From: Rhizophagus sp. LPA8_4_AMF
Taxonomy: Eukaryota; Glomeromycota; Glomeromycetes; Glomerales; Glomeraceae
Direction of reading: 5' to 3'
Length of the DNA: 49,257 nt
NCBI GenBank assembly: GCA_021464525.1
Contig: JADRCO010000141.1
Coordinates: forward strand, 1 to 49,257
This document shows positions 11,433-23,057 of the stretch, one piece after another (position 1 is the stretch's first letter; each line of letters begins with the position of its first letter). A program made the position numbers and the translations under genes. The notes below the pieces were generated by a model. It did no database searches and had not been told where the DNA came from. It worked only from the letters and a program-made list of their open reading frames with translations.

Positions 11433-12352
11433 ATGTCTTCTTTAGCTAATTGTCTTTTTTGTAAAATCATTAAACGCGAAATTCCTTCTACCAAGATTTT
11501 TGAAACTGAACTTAGGTAAAAAATCTTTCATCAAAATTAAAAAATTATTAATAAATAAATATATATTTTATTTTCTTTAAATTATCGAATTATTGGAACT
11601 AAATTATTACTATCGTATAAAGTTATGCGTTTTTGGATATCGGACCATTATCTGAAGGACATTCGGTAAGATAAATGATTATCTTTCATTATCGATCAAA
11701 AAATTTACAAACGATCTAATCTGTTCGCTAAAATTTTTTTTTTAGCTTGTAATTCCAAAATGTAAATAAATACAATTCTCTTTTAATACACTACAATAAA
11801 AATTAAAAAAAAAACCTTCTTCTGCATAATAGATCACGCTAAATTTTTACATGAAATACCTGACGAATATTTAGCTGATTTATTACCTGTAGCAAAAAAA
11901 GTTGCTGTTGCTACAGGTGCTGATCAATATAATATTTTACAGGTAAATAATTTTTTAAGAAAAATAAGAGTTTTATTAAATTTAAATTAATCAAATATTT
12001 ATTTTATAATAGAATAATGGACGGCTTGCTCATCAGGTAATGTTTTATTTATTTATTTAATTTTTTTATTTTTTTATTTAGTTATCGTCTCACATTTATT
12101 TTCGAAATATTTAGGAGGTTGATCATGTACATTTTCATGTGGTAAGTAAACTTATATATATATATATTTGTAATATTCAATTATTATTATTATCATCATT
12201 ATCATTAAATCATTATTCTTTACCAAAAAAATAAGATTCCAAAACCTAATGAAACAGAAGGTTTAGGTATTAAATGGCCATCTAAAAAACCTACTGTTGA
12301 TGAGATAGAAGCTACTGGTAAAAAAATGTTGGAGAAGTTACAATCAGATTAG
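11433..12352 (+). CDS. HIT-family (Hint-like) nucleotide hydrolase, seven exons
   Basis: Exons: 11433-11515, 11623-11665, 11746-11761, 11833-11942, 12013-12036, 12115-12141, 12236-12352. All introns are GT-AG and the joined frame is exactly 140 codons (139 residues). Exon 1 carries the CLFCKII motif near the N-terminus. The middle reads HEIPDEYLADLLPVAKK. The histidine triad HVHFHV lies in exon 6 and continues into IPKPNE of exon 7. HIT hydrolases cleave nucleoside phosphoramidates or dinucleotide polyphosphates using the central His of HxHxHxx. Length and C-terminus (GLGIKWPSKKP) match the fungal Hint/Hnt1-like group better than Fhit, though the exact substrate is inferred. Exons 3, 5 and 6 are only 16, 24 and 27 nt, so ORF-based gene finding misses this gene. 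Confidence 0.9.
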
Positions 12353-12781
12353 TCAACTATTTGGTTAAATGTTTGAAGTTAAAAGATAACAAAAAAAATG
12401 TGTGAAAAATCATTATTTGTGTATATTAATATTATTTATTAAAAAATTTTAAATTGTAAATAATTTCATTTATATACATATATGTATTTGAAATTTTGAA
12501 TGAAGCTAATCTATCTACAATAAGATATATGCTTAATTAAATATTAATAATAATCTATTATATACATAATGTACACATTATGCTTTAAATCTCACCATTG
12601 ACCATTGTAAGTAATCAGCAAGGTAGAATGGCGATTCTTCCGAGAGAACATAAATTGTTTCAAACTATTACCTGCCCATCCTTGTTATCTGTTATCGTTA
12701 AATATTTTCAGTATATTATAACAACTCATACATATTTATACATGGATTATAAAGGATTAAAAATTATTAATATTTCTTTTT
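12353..12781. other. Intergenic region between convergent genes
   Basis: AT-rich spacer between the HIT gene stop and the VIT-vWA gene stop. It likely contains both 3' untranslated regions. No other feature is seen. Confidence 0.5.
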
Positions 12782-15700
12782 TTATTCTTTTTTAACCGAC
12801 CATTCGTTAATCCAATCTTTAGCTTTATCTAAAATTTCTTTTATGTTATCACTTTTCATCAACTTTTTTAAAGCTCTATTTGCTTTTTCATAACACATTT
12901 CGCATTCTTGCTTAAAATCTTTCCATATAATAATTTCCAAATAAGCCATTGACACACTCGTACACCATGATTCATCATCATATTCTGAAGGTTTATCTTT
13001 CATAGGATTACTTTCATCAAAAAATGAATAAAATTGTAATGTTGGTCTAAATATTCCATCAAATGATTGAAATTTTAAAAATATCATTAATCCATCAAAT
13101 GATGCAATCCTTGGATCAGATTTTTTATTATTATTATTTGTCATCATCATCGTTGTTAATGTTGACCCTTCTCCTAACTCTTTTTTCGTTTCAAATCCAA
13201 AAAAAGGTTTCAATTCATTTATTGTATTGTTATTGGTCTGTAATGTAGTTGGTGTTGTTCCTATAATGTTTAAACCAGGAGATGTAACTAGATTATTTAA
13301 GAAAGCAAATTTTGAAGTGGAAGATGGTAAAACAAATAATGAAGTAGCAGAAGATGGCGTGACAAATGACGGTGGAATGGATGAAGTTATGTTAAGACTA
13401 TCAAATAGTGAAAGAGTGGTGGTGTGGGTATTATAACCAAAAGGAATTGGATTTTGCATATTAAAATTATATGGTAATGCATTTTGTGGAATTTGCGTTG
13501 CAAAATTTCCTAAAAGTGGCTGAGATTGTATAAGCTGTGGTTGAGGAAAAGAACCAAATGCTGATTGTGATTGAAATAAATTAAGTGCTGATGAGGGTTG
13601 TGCTAAGCCAAACCCCCCAAAATTGGCTGGTGTTTGCGCCAAACCAAATCCTCCATAAACTGGTTGTGATTGTGCAAATGAAAACATTCCATAAGAAGGT
13701 TGTGCTTGCGCAGAATTTATTCCAAATACTGGTTGATTTGGGATACCATTAGTTCCATCAAATGTTGGTTGAGCTTGAAAACCTCCTGATTGTCTATTAC
13801 CAAACCATGATTTATTTATAGAGCTAAAACTAGGTAATTGTGTTGAAGCCACACCAAAGCCAATTCCTGATGGCTGTGATAGTGATACTCCAAACCCCCC
13901 AGTTGGTGTATTTGCTTTGAAACCAAATCCAGATGGCTGTACTCCAAATCCTCCAGATGCCAACCCTCCAGATGATATAGTAGCTGCTCCAAAACCAAAT
14001 GCTGGCGCAACCGTTCCAGATGGTAAAGCTTGTGTTGTAGCTGTGGCTCCAAAACCAAATGCTGGTGCTACTGTTCCGAATGGTAAAACTTGTGTTATAG
14101 GTGTTCCAAAACCAAACCCTCCAAATGCAGATGATTTTGTAGTGGCCGTTCCAAAACCAATTACCTGTGTTGCTACTCCAAATGGTGAAGCTTGCGTTAT
14201 AGGTGTACCAAAGCCAAACCCTCCAACTGCAGACGACTGTGTAGCAGCTCCAAAACCTATTGTCCCAGATGGTAAAGTTTGTGTTGTAGTAGCCCCAAAT
14301 CTTTCAAATGCAGATGCTTGCGTAACAGCCGCTCCAAAACCAAACACTGGCATCTGTGTTGTTGCTGGCTTAAATAGTGATGAATGTGCTTGTGTAGACG
14401 CTCCAAATTGTGTAGTAGCTTCGGATTGTTTAGTAATCCATTGATTTGGACCTATCTTCTTGAATAAAATAACTTTGTCAATATTTTCTTTTTCTTCGTT
14501 CACTTTATTACGTTCATCAACTGCTATAAAACTTTCATAATTTTTTAAAAAATTTGTTAATAAAATAATCAATAAAGGTACAAACATCAAATCTATTTAG
14601 TTATACATACCTTGTATATTTCGAAACAAGATTAAAAGTTTTACCTAATGTGACAATTTGTTTTCTTATAATAGAAGCAGGAACTGGTTTACCACGAAAT
14701 TTTGGATGATTATGTATATAAGAAGTACCATCTTCTAGGGTTTGAATAAGTTTTCGTGCAGCTAAAGTATGAATTTTTGATCCTTTTAATACAATCGGGT
14801 CAACAGGTATTTCAAGTTTCATAGGTCCATTTTGTGACATTGCGGATAATATAATACTCTTTTTAGCAGTAAAATCTTTAGGCATCATACAATAAACAAT
14901 AAATCTAACCCCAGAATAAATTTGAGGAATTTCGTAAGGAGCTTGACGGATAACTATATTATCGACAAAATCATAATTTAAAGATTGTTCAGATGAAGAT
15001 ATTTCATCATCATTAAAAAAGCTGATAATGGGCTTATCTTTAATGTTTGTATCAGAATCTTCAGAAGAATCATCTATAACGTTAACATCATCACTCCAAT
15101 TAATTTGATAATCTTTAATTGGAGATTTAGTCCCATTTTTTAACATTCCCAATAATTTTTTATCCATCTTTTCAGTATCGGTAACAAATTGTGCATAACC
15201 TTTACCAGCACGAGCTAAAGATTCCACCAAATTTGTTGAAACATTACTACCAATTCCCAAAACAAATAAACGTAAATTATCTTCATATTTCTTAACATTA
15301 TTCTTAACCAATTCTGAAATTTCCCCTACATTCCAAACATTTCCATCTGTTATAAGAAAAACAGCAGTTGGAATATTTGTCCTTTTATTTTCAAAAACCC
15401 ATTTTAATACTTGATAAATTTCTTTTCCACCATAATTTGCCATCATAGTACGAACAAGTAAAAGAGCTGCTGATAATGATGAAGGAGAATTTGGTTCACT
15501 TTGTTTAAAAAGAGGATCAAAACGTTCGCCGAACGAAACGATATTAAAATAACAATCTTCTGGAAGAGATCGTAATAATAATTCTAGTGCTGATGATGCT
15601 TTTTTTATCGATGATCCATTCATTGATTCCGATCTAAAATAATTTAAATATTATTTATGTTAAAAAAAAAAAAAGATTGTATATTATGACTTACCTATCT

Positions 15701-16766
15701 ACTATAAAAATCAATTCTGTTAATACTGGATTTATTGCAAATTTAGGAACTAAAGTTAACATAAGACATTTTGTATCTTTTTCTGGATCATGTTCAATAA
15801 ATGCTCTTGGTTGATCAAGACCTAAACTTTTTATAATCAATACGAAATCTTTATCCAAATAATTTATTTGTTCTCCTAGTGTAGTCCTTGAAATTTTAGG
15901 ATTTCCATTAATATTTATTTCACAAGAAATAAAATGTGAAGGTGATTCAATATTAGTTATTACTGATGTCATTTTACATTCTATTAATAATAATAATTCA
16001 GGTTTTACAAAAGAAGAAACTCCAAATCCAACAAATTCTTGATAATGTGTATTACGTTCAATACCATATTTTGGTGCTATGGCTGTAGGTAATACGAAAC
16101 GAATTTTTTCCGTTTCTTCATCATGTTTAAGTTCTACTACATATGAAAATTTTATAATAACTATTTGTCCCGGTAAAATACTTCCAATAGAACATTCAAA
16201 AATATCAGCATGACGTTCTTCCAATAAGTAAGCACCGTGACCTTTCTAAAATAATTAAAATAATTTAATAATTGGAATCAAAAAGTATTTTTTTTTTAAT
16301 AGAAAAAATCAATTTATTAATTACTTCATTCATATCGTTATATTCTATTACAGCTTCCTGTGCTTCTTTAACGACACCCTGGACTTTTTTACCATCAATT
16401 TCCGCTTCAAAAGCACAAACAGCCGCAGATTCATTAATTGGAAATTTATAAATGGCTTTAACTGCATCTGTTTCAACATTCTTGTATGTTTGAGTGATTT
16501 TTACTGCGGATAAATAAATATAGAAAGAAAAGTATTAATTTATAATGCAATGATCAATATGAAGATAATGATGGATCAAACATTTACCTTCGGCTATCAT
16601 ATCAACAACTAAAAAAAAAAATCAATTTAATTGAAATTTTTAATACAAAAAACGAGTTACCTCTTTTTTTTTATAATATTTACGTACCATAAGCTTCAGC
16701 TGAAACATTTTGTAAAGAAACTGGCAGTAGTCTATTATAATGTGAATAAGTTAAACCAAAAGACAT
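12782..16766 (-). CDS. VIT-vWA domain protein with FG-rich region
   Basis: Six exons on the minus strand: 16688-16766, 16588-16608, 16325-16503, 16245-15695, 15633-14611, 14531-12782. Introns are all GT-AG and the joined frame is 1201 codons. Residues ~1-135 form a VIT domain (KITQTYKNVETDAVKAIYKF; VVKEAQEAVIEY; KGHGAYLLEER). A von Willebrand A domain follows from ~270, with MIDAS motif DRSES created across the exon 4/5 junction. The layout matches inter-alpha-trypsin-inhibitor heavy-chain-like and PARP4-like proteins. Residues ~650-1020 are unusually rich in FGFG, GGFG and TTQ repeats. The C-terminal ~110 residues (SFDGLMIFLKFQSFDG, YLEIIIW) look folded and resemble the conserved C-terminal segment of fungal/slime-mould VIT-vWA proteins. 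No signal peptide is seen, so it is probably intracellular. A TATA-like stretch lies 56-64 bp before the ATG. Confidence 0.9.
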
Positions 16767-17340
16767 CTTGTTAATTTCGTTATTTGGTTTAAGAAAAAAG
16801 AAAAATTTTTTAAAAATTCTCTTATATATAGTTAATGTCACATGACTAGACCAAAAATTTTTCTTCCGTCGTGTCATGTACATTGGCACATGACAATTTT
16901 TGCCTTAGGAATAAATCTATATGGTTAATAGAAATACAAGAAATAAAGAAATAGATTAATTAATTTAAATAGTTACTAGTAAGAAATATTTTATATAAAT
17001 AATTTAATCATTGGAATTATAGAGTATTATGCGAAAACATTAATCTGGGATAAACAGGATAAACATAGGTATTATTCTTCGGCATTGACATTAATTATAA
17101 GTTAATTTATTGTCGCACATTAATCTTGGAAAAAATAGATTTTATCCTCAAAACAAAGTAAATAATCACAAGATCAATTATTCTATGGATTAATTTCATT
17201 AATCCACAGATGAATTACATTTAATCCACAGATTAATTTACATGTGATTTACCATAATAGATGGTATACATTTTTATATAAATAGAATCAAATTCTTGCT
17301 ATTTATGAGACAAATTTCTCATTAATAATTTAAAGATAAA
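16767..17340. promoter_or_regulatory. Divergent promoter region with repeated TTAATCCACAGAT
   Basis: 574 bp between the starts of the VIT-vWA gene and the Cys/His-rich gene. The word TTAATCCACAGAT occurs twice 22 bp apart (17199-17211 and 17221-17233), with related CATTAATCTGGGAT and CATTAATCTTGGA upstream. TATATAAATA at 17275-17284 is a plausible TATA box 57 bp before the 17341 ATG. The repeated word may be a regulator site (inference). Confidence 0.4.
16822..16830 (-). promoter_or_regulatory. TATA-like box of VIT-vWA gene
   Basis: TATATATAA on the minus strand, about 56 bp before the start codon at 16766. This supports starting at MSFGLTYSHYN rather than at further upstream in-frame ATGs. 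Confidence 0.4.
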
Positions 17341-18698
17341 ATGGAGCCTTCTATATTTAATAAATGCAAAAAATATTCATGTATTTGTCAACGATATCGA
17401 CCAAAGGAGAATGTACCAAATGAATGTTTGTATTGTCACCATAGTATTGGATATCACGAAACATCAACAACAATTGATACCACAGAATATCCTTATGGTT
17501 CATGCAATCAAATTCAATGTGGATGCCAACGTTTTAAAAATCAAAGTTTAGATTCTTTACTCTGTATTCATTGTAACCATTATGATGGATTTCATATTGA
17601 TTGGCCACTTATAACTAGTTCTGATAATAACATTAGCTCTGATAATAATTTATCTTTACTAAGTCAAGTTTCTCCCATCACCTCTACAAATGTTAGTGCA
17701 ATGCCCTTAATTTCTTCTCAAATAAATACTATAACCACTATTAATAAAAGGCGGCGTAGCCACATTCCTGCTAAACCTGCACCTTATAAATGCAATTCAA
17801 ACCGTCGTGCCGGTAGAACTCCTGCAACTATTTTAAATATAAATGCCATAATTTGTTTTGACCAAGAAATACCAAATAGAATTCCTAAATTTGATTCCCC
17901 CTTTTGGAATGATTTAAATTCTCGAAATTTGATAAAAAATAATATCAAAATTTCTAATAATTCCTCGTCCACTGAAACTTATAATTTAATTCTTAATTTA
18001 TTTTCGCATCATCTGAATGGGAAAGGATGGTGTTTATTTAACGGTAGTTCTGGTAAACTAAGAAAAGTTATATATAATGTAAATAATAATAATATTATTA
18101 ATAATAATAATATTAGCAGCAGTGATTTTAATTTAATCGAAATAAATATTTTTTAGGAAATAACTTGCGATTTAATTAGACAGAACATAACTAAAACGAA
18201 AAAAATGTATATCGGTATGTGTAAATTTATGAATTGGATTAAAGATTATTAATAACGTTTTTTATTTTATAGCTCCGGATACTTCAGATACTTTTGATAT
18301 TGGATTAAATTCTGCAATTCATTCAGAAAATTTATCGTCCGCAACTCACTCCGAAGCAAATCCTAAAGATTCATTATCTACATCTCGCCCTGAAAATTCA
18401 TCATTCGCGATTCATTCTGAAATTCAAAATGAAATATCTATCTTAACTGAAAGAAATCTTCCTTCAATCACTACTATTAATGATGGTAAGTGACATTAGT
18501 TTATAATCATTTTAAATTTATCATTAATTTCTTTTTTATATATAATACGTATTAGATTTTGATTCTTCTGACTGGCTAAATAATATACAATTTATGCAAT
18601 TTATGGTTAGTTATCCCAAAGGGTTGATCAAACAAGTTTGTACAATAATATTGGTTTATATCATCCACACTAATGAGTATGACTGTATGACAATTTGA
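17341..18698 (+). CDS. Cys/His-rich lineage-specific protein, copy 1
   Basis: Proposed exons: 17341-18078, 18157-18214, 18273-18485, 18556-18698; 383 residues. The exon 1/2 and 2/3 junctions are supported by the same splice positions in the other copies of this window. Residues ~9-40 and ~55-87 hold two related motifs, C-x4-C-x-C ... C-x2-C-x-H-x4-H (SCICQRYRPKENV, CLYCHH; QCGCQRF, CIHCNHYDGFH), which look like small metal-binding units. A Ser/Asn/Thr linker follows, then a conserved block (IICFDQEIP, SPFWNDLNSRN, HLNGKGWCLFN) and a Ser-rich exon 3 with SAIHSE-like repeats. I do not recognise the family and assign no function. Exon 4 and the stop are the weakest part of the model. Confidence 0.65.
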
Positions 18699-18798
18699 GA
18701 GACTAACCATTTACTACATCCAATAAATAATTGCAGTAATTTAAATTAACCTTTAACGCATTAAACAGGTATTCTGTATAAAATTACAGAAATCCACG

Positions 18799-19003
18799 AG
18801 GACCCCGAAATATACATAAAAGGGAGTTTGCGTATAACAGTTCCAAATATTCATGTAGATCTTTACTTTTCTTAGATAACACAGGCCAAAATTTTATTGC
18901 CTTTTATAGATAATGACTGACATTATCATAATTCCGGCCCTGAAAGAATGCGTATTTTGGACCACTTGTGGACCTGACCTCTACACATATATTTCGGGGT
19001 CCT
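18799..19003. mobile_element. hAT-like MITE with 8 bp target-site duplication
   Basis: A perfect 16 bp inverted repeat, AGGACCCCGAAATATA at 18799-18814 and its complement at 18988-19003, bounds a 205 bp element. AATCCACG occurs immediately outside both ends (18791-18798 and 19004-19011). An 8 bp duplication with short inverted termini is the pattern of hAT-superfamily non-autonomous elements. There is no coding capacity. It is inserted about 90 bp after the proposed end of the Cys/His-rich gene. Confidence 0.75.
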
Positions 19004-19299
19004 AATCCACGAACTCGGCTGTTTGGCACGGCTTTCCGATTTTCAAATCCAACCTGTTCCGACCGTTATTCCGGATTATGTCAATTTGATCAGTTCTTTT
19101 AATATTACGTTATTTCAACTTCTTATTTTTCTTTTTTTCCTACAACTTTTATTTCTAGTCATGATTCTTTTTCATTGTGATGATTTTGTTATAGGTTTTA
19201 GTTGCGACTTTATTATTTTGTAATAATAGATTGTAATTACTGGTAATTACTGTATTCTATCAATAGAGTATTTATTATTGTACTTTTACTAAAATTACA

Positions 19300-19395
19300 T
19301 CAGTATGTATAAATTTACAAATTGTAAAATTAGTTTGACATTCTGGAACTTTTTACGTTCTTGATGTTATTGTGTTTTCGATACTTTCAGCTTTC
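19300..19395 (+). pseudogene. Remnant of exon 2/3 boundary of Cys/His-rich family
   Basis: GTATGTATAAATTTACAAATTG and GACATTCTGGAACTTTTTACG followed by TTCTTGATGTTATTG closely match the intron 2/exon 3 region of the 29 kb pseudogene copy (about 29432-29540). No frame survives. It shows that a further copy once existed here. Confidence 0.55.
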
Positions 19396-20282
19396 AAATA
19401 GTTTTTTAAATTTAATTTAACAAATATTACACTTTAAATTATAAGCTAGTTTATTTAATAATTCATTATCTGTTATATTTATTTATTATTTAATATTAAT
19501 AAAAAACTAGTGAAATAAAATTCTAGTATGAGCCTTTATAGTGTAAAACGAGAAGTGAGTGGGATCTAACTAGAAATGATAGCTGTAAAAAAACAATTGA
19601 TATATTGTATATTATGCAGAAAATGATGGAATAAAAAGTCCAATATATTAGATTTAGGTGAGTGAAATTATTTTCATGTAAATGACTGGTCTAAATTGAT
19701 ATTCTTTGAATTGGAACATAATATCGGGTATTATCAGCACTAAACGCGTGGATAAGTATAGTAATGTTATTTCTTGTAGGTTCCTTGAATTATATCGGAA
19801 TTAATGATATTTGTTATTAGAATTTCGTTCAAAGAGAATTTTCACAGTGAATTTATTGTATAGCACCAAATTAGCACTTTCAACAGAAATGCGATCATGA
19901 CATGGATTTTCAGAGAAAAGACATCATTAAATTTTTGACTAGTACTTTTTGGGTGGATGTTCTAATGTTCTATAATAATTTAATAGTTGACAAAGATAAC
20001 GTATAAAAATAAAAGAATCAGTTTATTGAGGACTAATTATATTTTCGTTCCAAATAGAGTGTTTATATCATGATTGTATTCATTCTAGAACAATCCGTTT
20101 ATTTCAGAAATTTAGGGTACATAATTGTTTTGCAACAATGTCCCTATGTCCTTTCGTCTCATTAGGTCCTATCACGTATGATTTGCGAATAAAAATAAAA
20201 ATAATTTTGGTATCGCCGTTATATCACTTGTCTTGTAAGTAAGCATGATATCTTTTCTATACAATTTCGCATATAAACGTTT
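19396..20282. other. Gene-free stretch with inverted block near its end
   Basis: No gene recognised. About 20068-20158 is the reverse complement of 25443-25527, located at the left side of the second large repeat. The rest is ordinary AT-rich sequence. Confidence 0.45.
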
Positions 20283-20534
20283 ATTATTGGCTTCTCACAT
20301 AATGAAATAAGCCAGCCGTGACTCTATGATCATGGTCTCGTAGTTGGAATAGATTATACTACGTGACAAAACATTAACATATCATGTAACGCAAAATAGT
20401 GAAATTATTGAATTTAAACCTGGAAACAAATGACAGTACTGATTTAAATTAGTACTAAACATCAGGAAGCCAAATAAAATTATTGTACTGCTTTAATATA
20501 TGTAAAACGTATAAAAATACAAAAATAATATATA

Positions 20535-20855
20535 TTATATAATGTCTCTATTCCAATATCTTGCCCGAGAAGTCACTATGTAGGTTATTATTATCCACGG
20601 GATAAGGGTGGGTTGAGGTCGGACGACCACTCGAATAATTGAATGATTGGATAATAATCTTTGCAATATTATTCTCCCGGCGACATTCGCTCTACACCTT
20701 TGAACTTCTTCACTATTATTAAAATACACCTCTTCAACATCATAAGGTGTTACATCGATGTAAGTATGCTTTTTTGCCTCTTCGGACCATTGAAACCTTA
20801 AGTAAGTTTGTTCAAGAACTGATGACCAAAGCGCATAGTCGAGTGGTTCATTCAT
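20535..20855 (-). CDS. Small hypothetical ORF in repeat copy A (frameshifted relative to B)
   Basis: 106 codons. The first ~34 residues (MNEPLDYALWSSVLEQTYLR...) are identical to the ORF in copy B. The sequence just before the ATG, CTAAC then TTTTCTGACACAG, reads like a branch point and 3' splice site, so this may be an internal exon of an unrecognised gene. Relative to copy B it lacks two in-frame 9 nt pieces (RYY and IEM) and carries a 29 nt insertion that changes the frame of the C-terminal half. The function is unknown. The ORF may simply be conserved because the whole repeat is recent. Confidence 0.35.
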   Translation of the reverse strand: MNEPLDYALWSSVLEQTYLRFQWSEEAKKHTYIDVTPYDVEEVYFNNSEEVQRCRANVAGRIILQRLLSNHSIIRVVVRPQPTLIPWIIITYIVTSRARYWNRDII

Positions 20856-21034
20856 CTGTGTCAGAAAAGTTAGGTTAGATTGGGTTATTATAATCGAATA
20901 TTCACAATAATTAATAAATTACAGTTTTTTACGTGTTATTGGTAAAATTTTAAGAATATATAATATGTAATATGTGCACTAAGAAATAAAAACTTCGCTA
21001 TTGAAAAGGAAAAACCAAAATATGTTTGGAAACT

Positions 21035-21380
21035 TATGTTTTTTTAAATAATTTTTTATTAATAAATCAATACAAGTTAAATGATTTTTTAAATCAATGC
21101 AATTTAAATTAAATGATTTTTTTAACAATTGATACAATGATTTTTTTTTAATTAAAAAGTCGAAATAAATTAAGTTGAATGATTTTTTAACAAATCGATA
21201 TATTAAAGTTAAATGATTGATACAATTTAAATTTAATGATTTTTTTTATATCAATACAATTTAAATTGATGATTTTTTTAACAATCGATGCAATTTAAAT
21301 TGAGTGATTTTTTTAACAAACCGTTTTAAGTTGAATGATTTTTTTAACAAATCGATACAATTTAAATTGAATGATTTGTA
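21035..21380. repeat. AT minisatellite in repeat copy A
   Basis: Units of about 30-40 bp of the type AATGATTTTTTTAACAAATCG followed by ATACAATTTAAATTG, repeated about nine times with variation. The counterpart in copy B is at about 26225-26575. Confidence 0.7.
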
Positions 21381-22005
21381 TTTAAAAAATAATTGTTCAA
21401 ACGTCATCTTTGAGTTTATATTGTATGATGATCAGCTATTGATGAGTCAACCACTTTTTTGTTCGCATATAATATAATATTATTTACCTCTTGTTTCTCA
21501 TCTTTGTGAAAACAAAGAAACGGTTTACTAAAAAAGTATACAGAAATACCATTTTACTGTCATTTCAATATTTTCATTTTTTTTGTCTATATAATACATA
21601 TTTTGCTTTTTCTTAGGTATTAAAAAGAATTCAAAATTTGCTGACTAAGGGAACTGCGCCACAAAACCGGGTTTTTCTTGTCGCGGTGAATGATAAATTT
21701 ATTTCTCAACGCAGTAATTGCGTATTATATCACATGATCATAATAGTTGTATGATCATTTTTTTTAAAAAAAAAAACTTGATTAGAGTTTTGCGTTAAAC
21801 TTGATCTCTCTCTCTTGTTTTGGCCTATTATTTATTATTGTTTTTCAGAAACTTAAATTATGTTTGAATTATTTGAACTTGTCTTAGGAATTTGTATAAT
21901 GATCTTTGTCAATATTTGTTGTTGTGGTTGTATTTGGAGTAACTATCTCAAAATTTTTAATTAAATTTCATCGTTAACCATATATACCTTATATACTAAA
22001 GCACT

Positions 22006-22231
22006 TTAAAAATTCAGGGCCGTTTTTTTAGATCCATCCAAAAGTACTTTGACATGTTGATAATTACATACTTCATACTCCTCTTCAAGATGTTTCATAA
22101 AATGTTGGAGCTTTTGAATTTGAGACTCTAATTCTTCTGGTGATATATTCTCAACATCATTATCACTACCAGAAACATTAGCAACATTAGCAACATTAAT
22201 AATTGATATATTTGTACTTTTATTTTCAGGA
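22006..22231 (-). CDS. 3'-terminal exon of a coiled-coil protein gene
   Basis: A minus-strand frame of 74 codons plus stop, open from a plausible acceptor (CCAATAG|T at 22232-22233). It reads through Asn/Val repeats (INVANVANVSG), then ISPEELESQIQKLQ and HFMKHLEEEYE, a likely coiled coil, and ends in DGSKKTALNF. It has no ATG of its own at the 5' end, so it is a last exon. Upstream exons were not found and may be lost: the DNA beyond 22330 shows no matching frame. Copy B keeps only the last ~10 codons (near 26950-26980, KSALNF), so the repeat boundary cuts through this exon. The family is not identified. Confidence 0.5.
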
Positions 22232-23049
22232 CTATTGGTCTCAAAGTAAAATTATGTGATGTAAAAAACTTTAGTAGCTTTTAATAGAAAAAAGATCAAC
22301 AATTCTCAGCCAATCATTTTTTCTGCGCCGCGGAGAAATTTGGGGGTCGCTGTACGAGTTATCTGTTATGCAACGCGTAATCTGCGCCTCTGCGCCTGAA
22401 CTATTCCGTGGCCAATTCGATTGGAATTTTCGATCGACCAAATCGACCAATGGTTTTGGTTTTTTTTTAATATTCCGGAACTTTTTTTTATACTTAGCCT
22501 TTTAGGGCCTTCTTTCTTTTAGGGACGATCTTCTTGGGCTGAATTTCGGCCTTGGATTTTGAAATAGTGAATGAATTATTTTTTTTTAGTTTTATTATAT
22601 TGTAAATTTGTTTAAAATTTTAGAATTCTAATTGTAAAAAAAGCTTTTGAAAAATAAATAATACAGTTAATAATTAAAAATAATCACTATTGTACTCGCA
22701 AAACTTTTGTTTTCAACTAACATAAAAAGGTGATAGTTCTTAAAATAGTTGATGAGTTAAAAAAAGTCGTTATTTTTTCAAATTTTAAAATGAGAGTCGT
22801 AAAAATTATTTTATATTGATGATCATTCTACCAATTTTTTTTTTAATAATTACAGTTTTTTAATAATTACAATTTATTTTTTTTTTAATAATTACAATTT
22901 TTTAATAATTACAATTTATTTATTTTTTTTTTAATAATAAGGATCGGTGCATATGCATTATGCACTCTTCAACAATTCCACAATACCTAATTCTCTCCCC
23001 TTCATTTCTTTATTTAACTTGATTAAAATTCATAATATTTATCTTTCTT
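22232..23049. other. Gene-free stretch with GC-richer patch and AT minisatellite
   Basis: 22325-22560 is richer in G+C than its surroundings (GCGCCGCGGAG, CTGCGCCTCTGCGCC) but has no long frame. 22835-22945 is a tandem repeat of AATAATTACAATTTTTT-type units. Nothing else is seen. Confidence 0.45.
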
Positions 23050-23057
23050 TATAAATA
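23050..23057 (+). promoter_or_regulatory. TATA-like box upstream of chitinase-like gene
   Basis: TATAAATA about 190 bp before the first ATG of the chitinase-like frame. It could promote transcription if the gene is expressed. Eukaryotic-looking, but short matches are common in AT-rich DNA. Confidence 0.3.

Larger units (their letters stand above)
20283..22030. repeat. Large direct repeat, copy A (left of chitinase)
   Basis: About 1.75 kb nearly identical over long stretches to 25528-26975, in the same orientation. It contains a small minus-strand ORF, an AT minisatellite (21035-21380), a shared GATCTCTCTC-containing block and the 3' end of a minus-strand coiled-coil gene. Compared with copy B it has an extra ~240 bp near 21400-21640 and a 29 bp insertion near 20652-20680. 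Confidence 0.8.

Noticed and set aside
13227..14444. Plus-strand frames opposite the FG-rich region (for example 13917-14444, Pro/Val/Cys-rich)
   Set aside because: They are antisense shadows of the repetitive FGFG/TTQ coding sequence; the minus-strand gene has coherent domains and splice sites.
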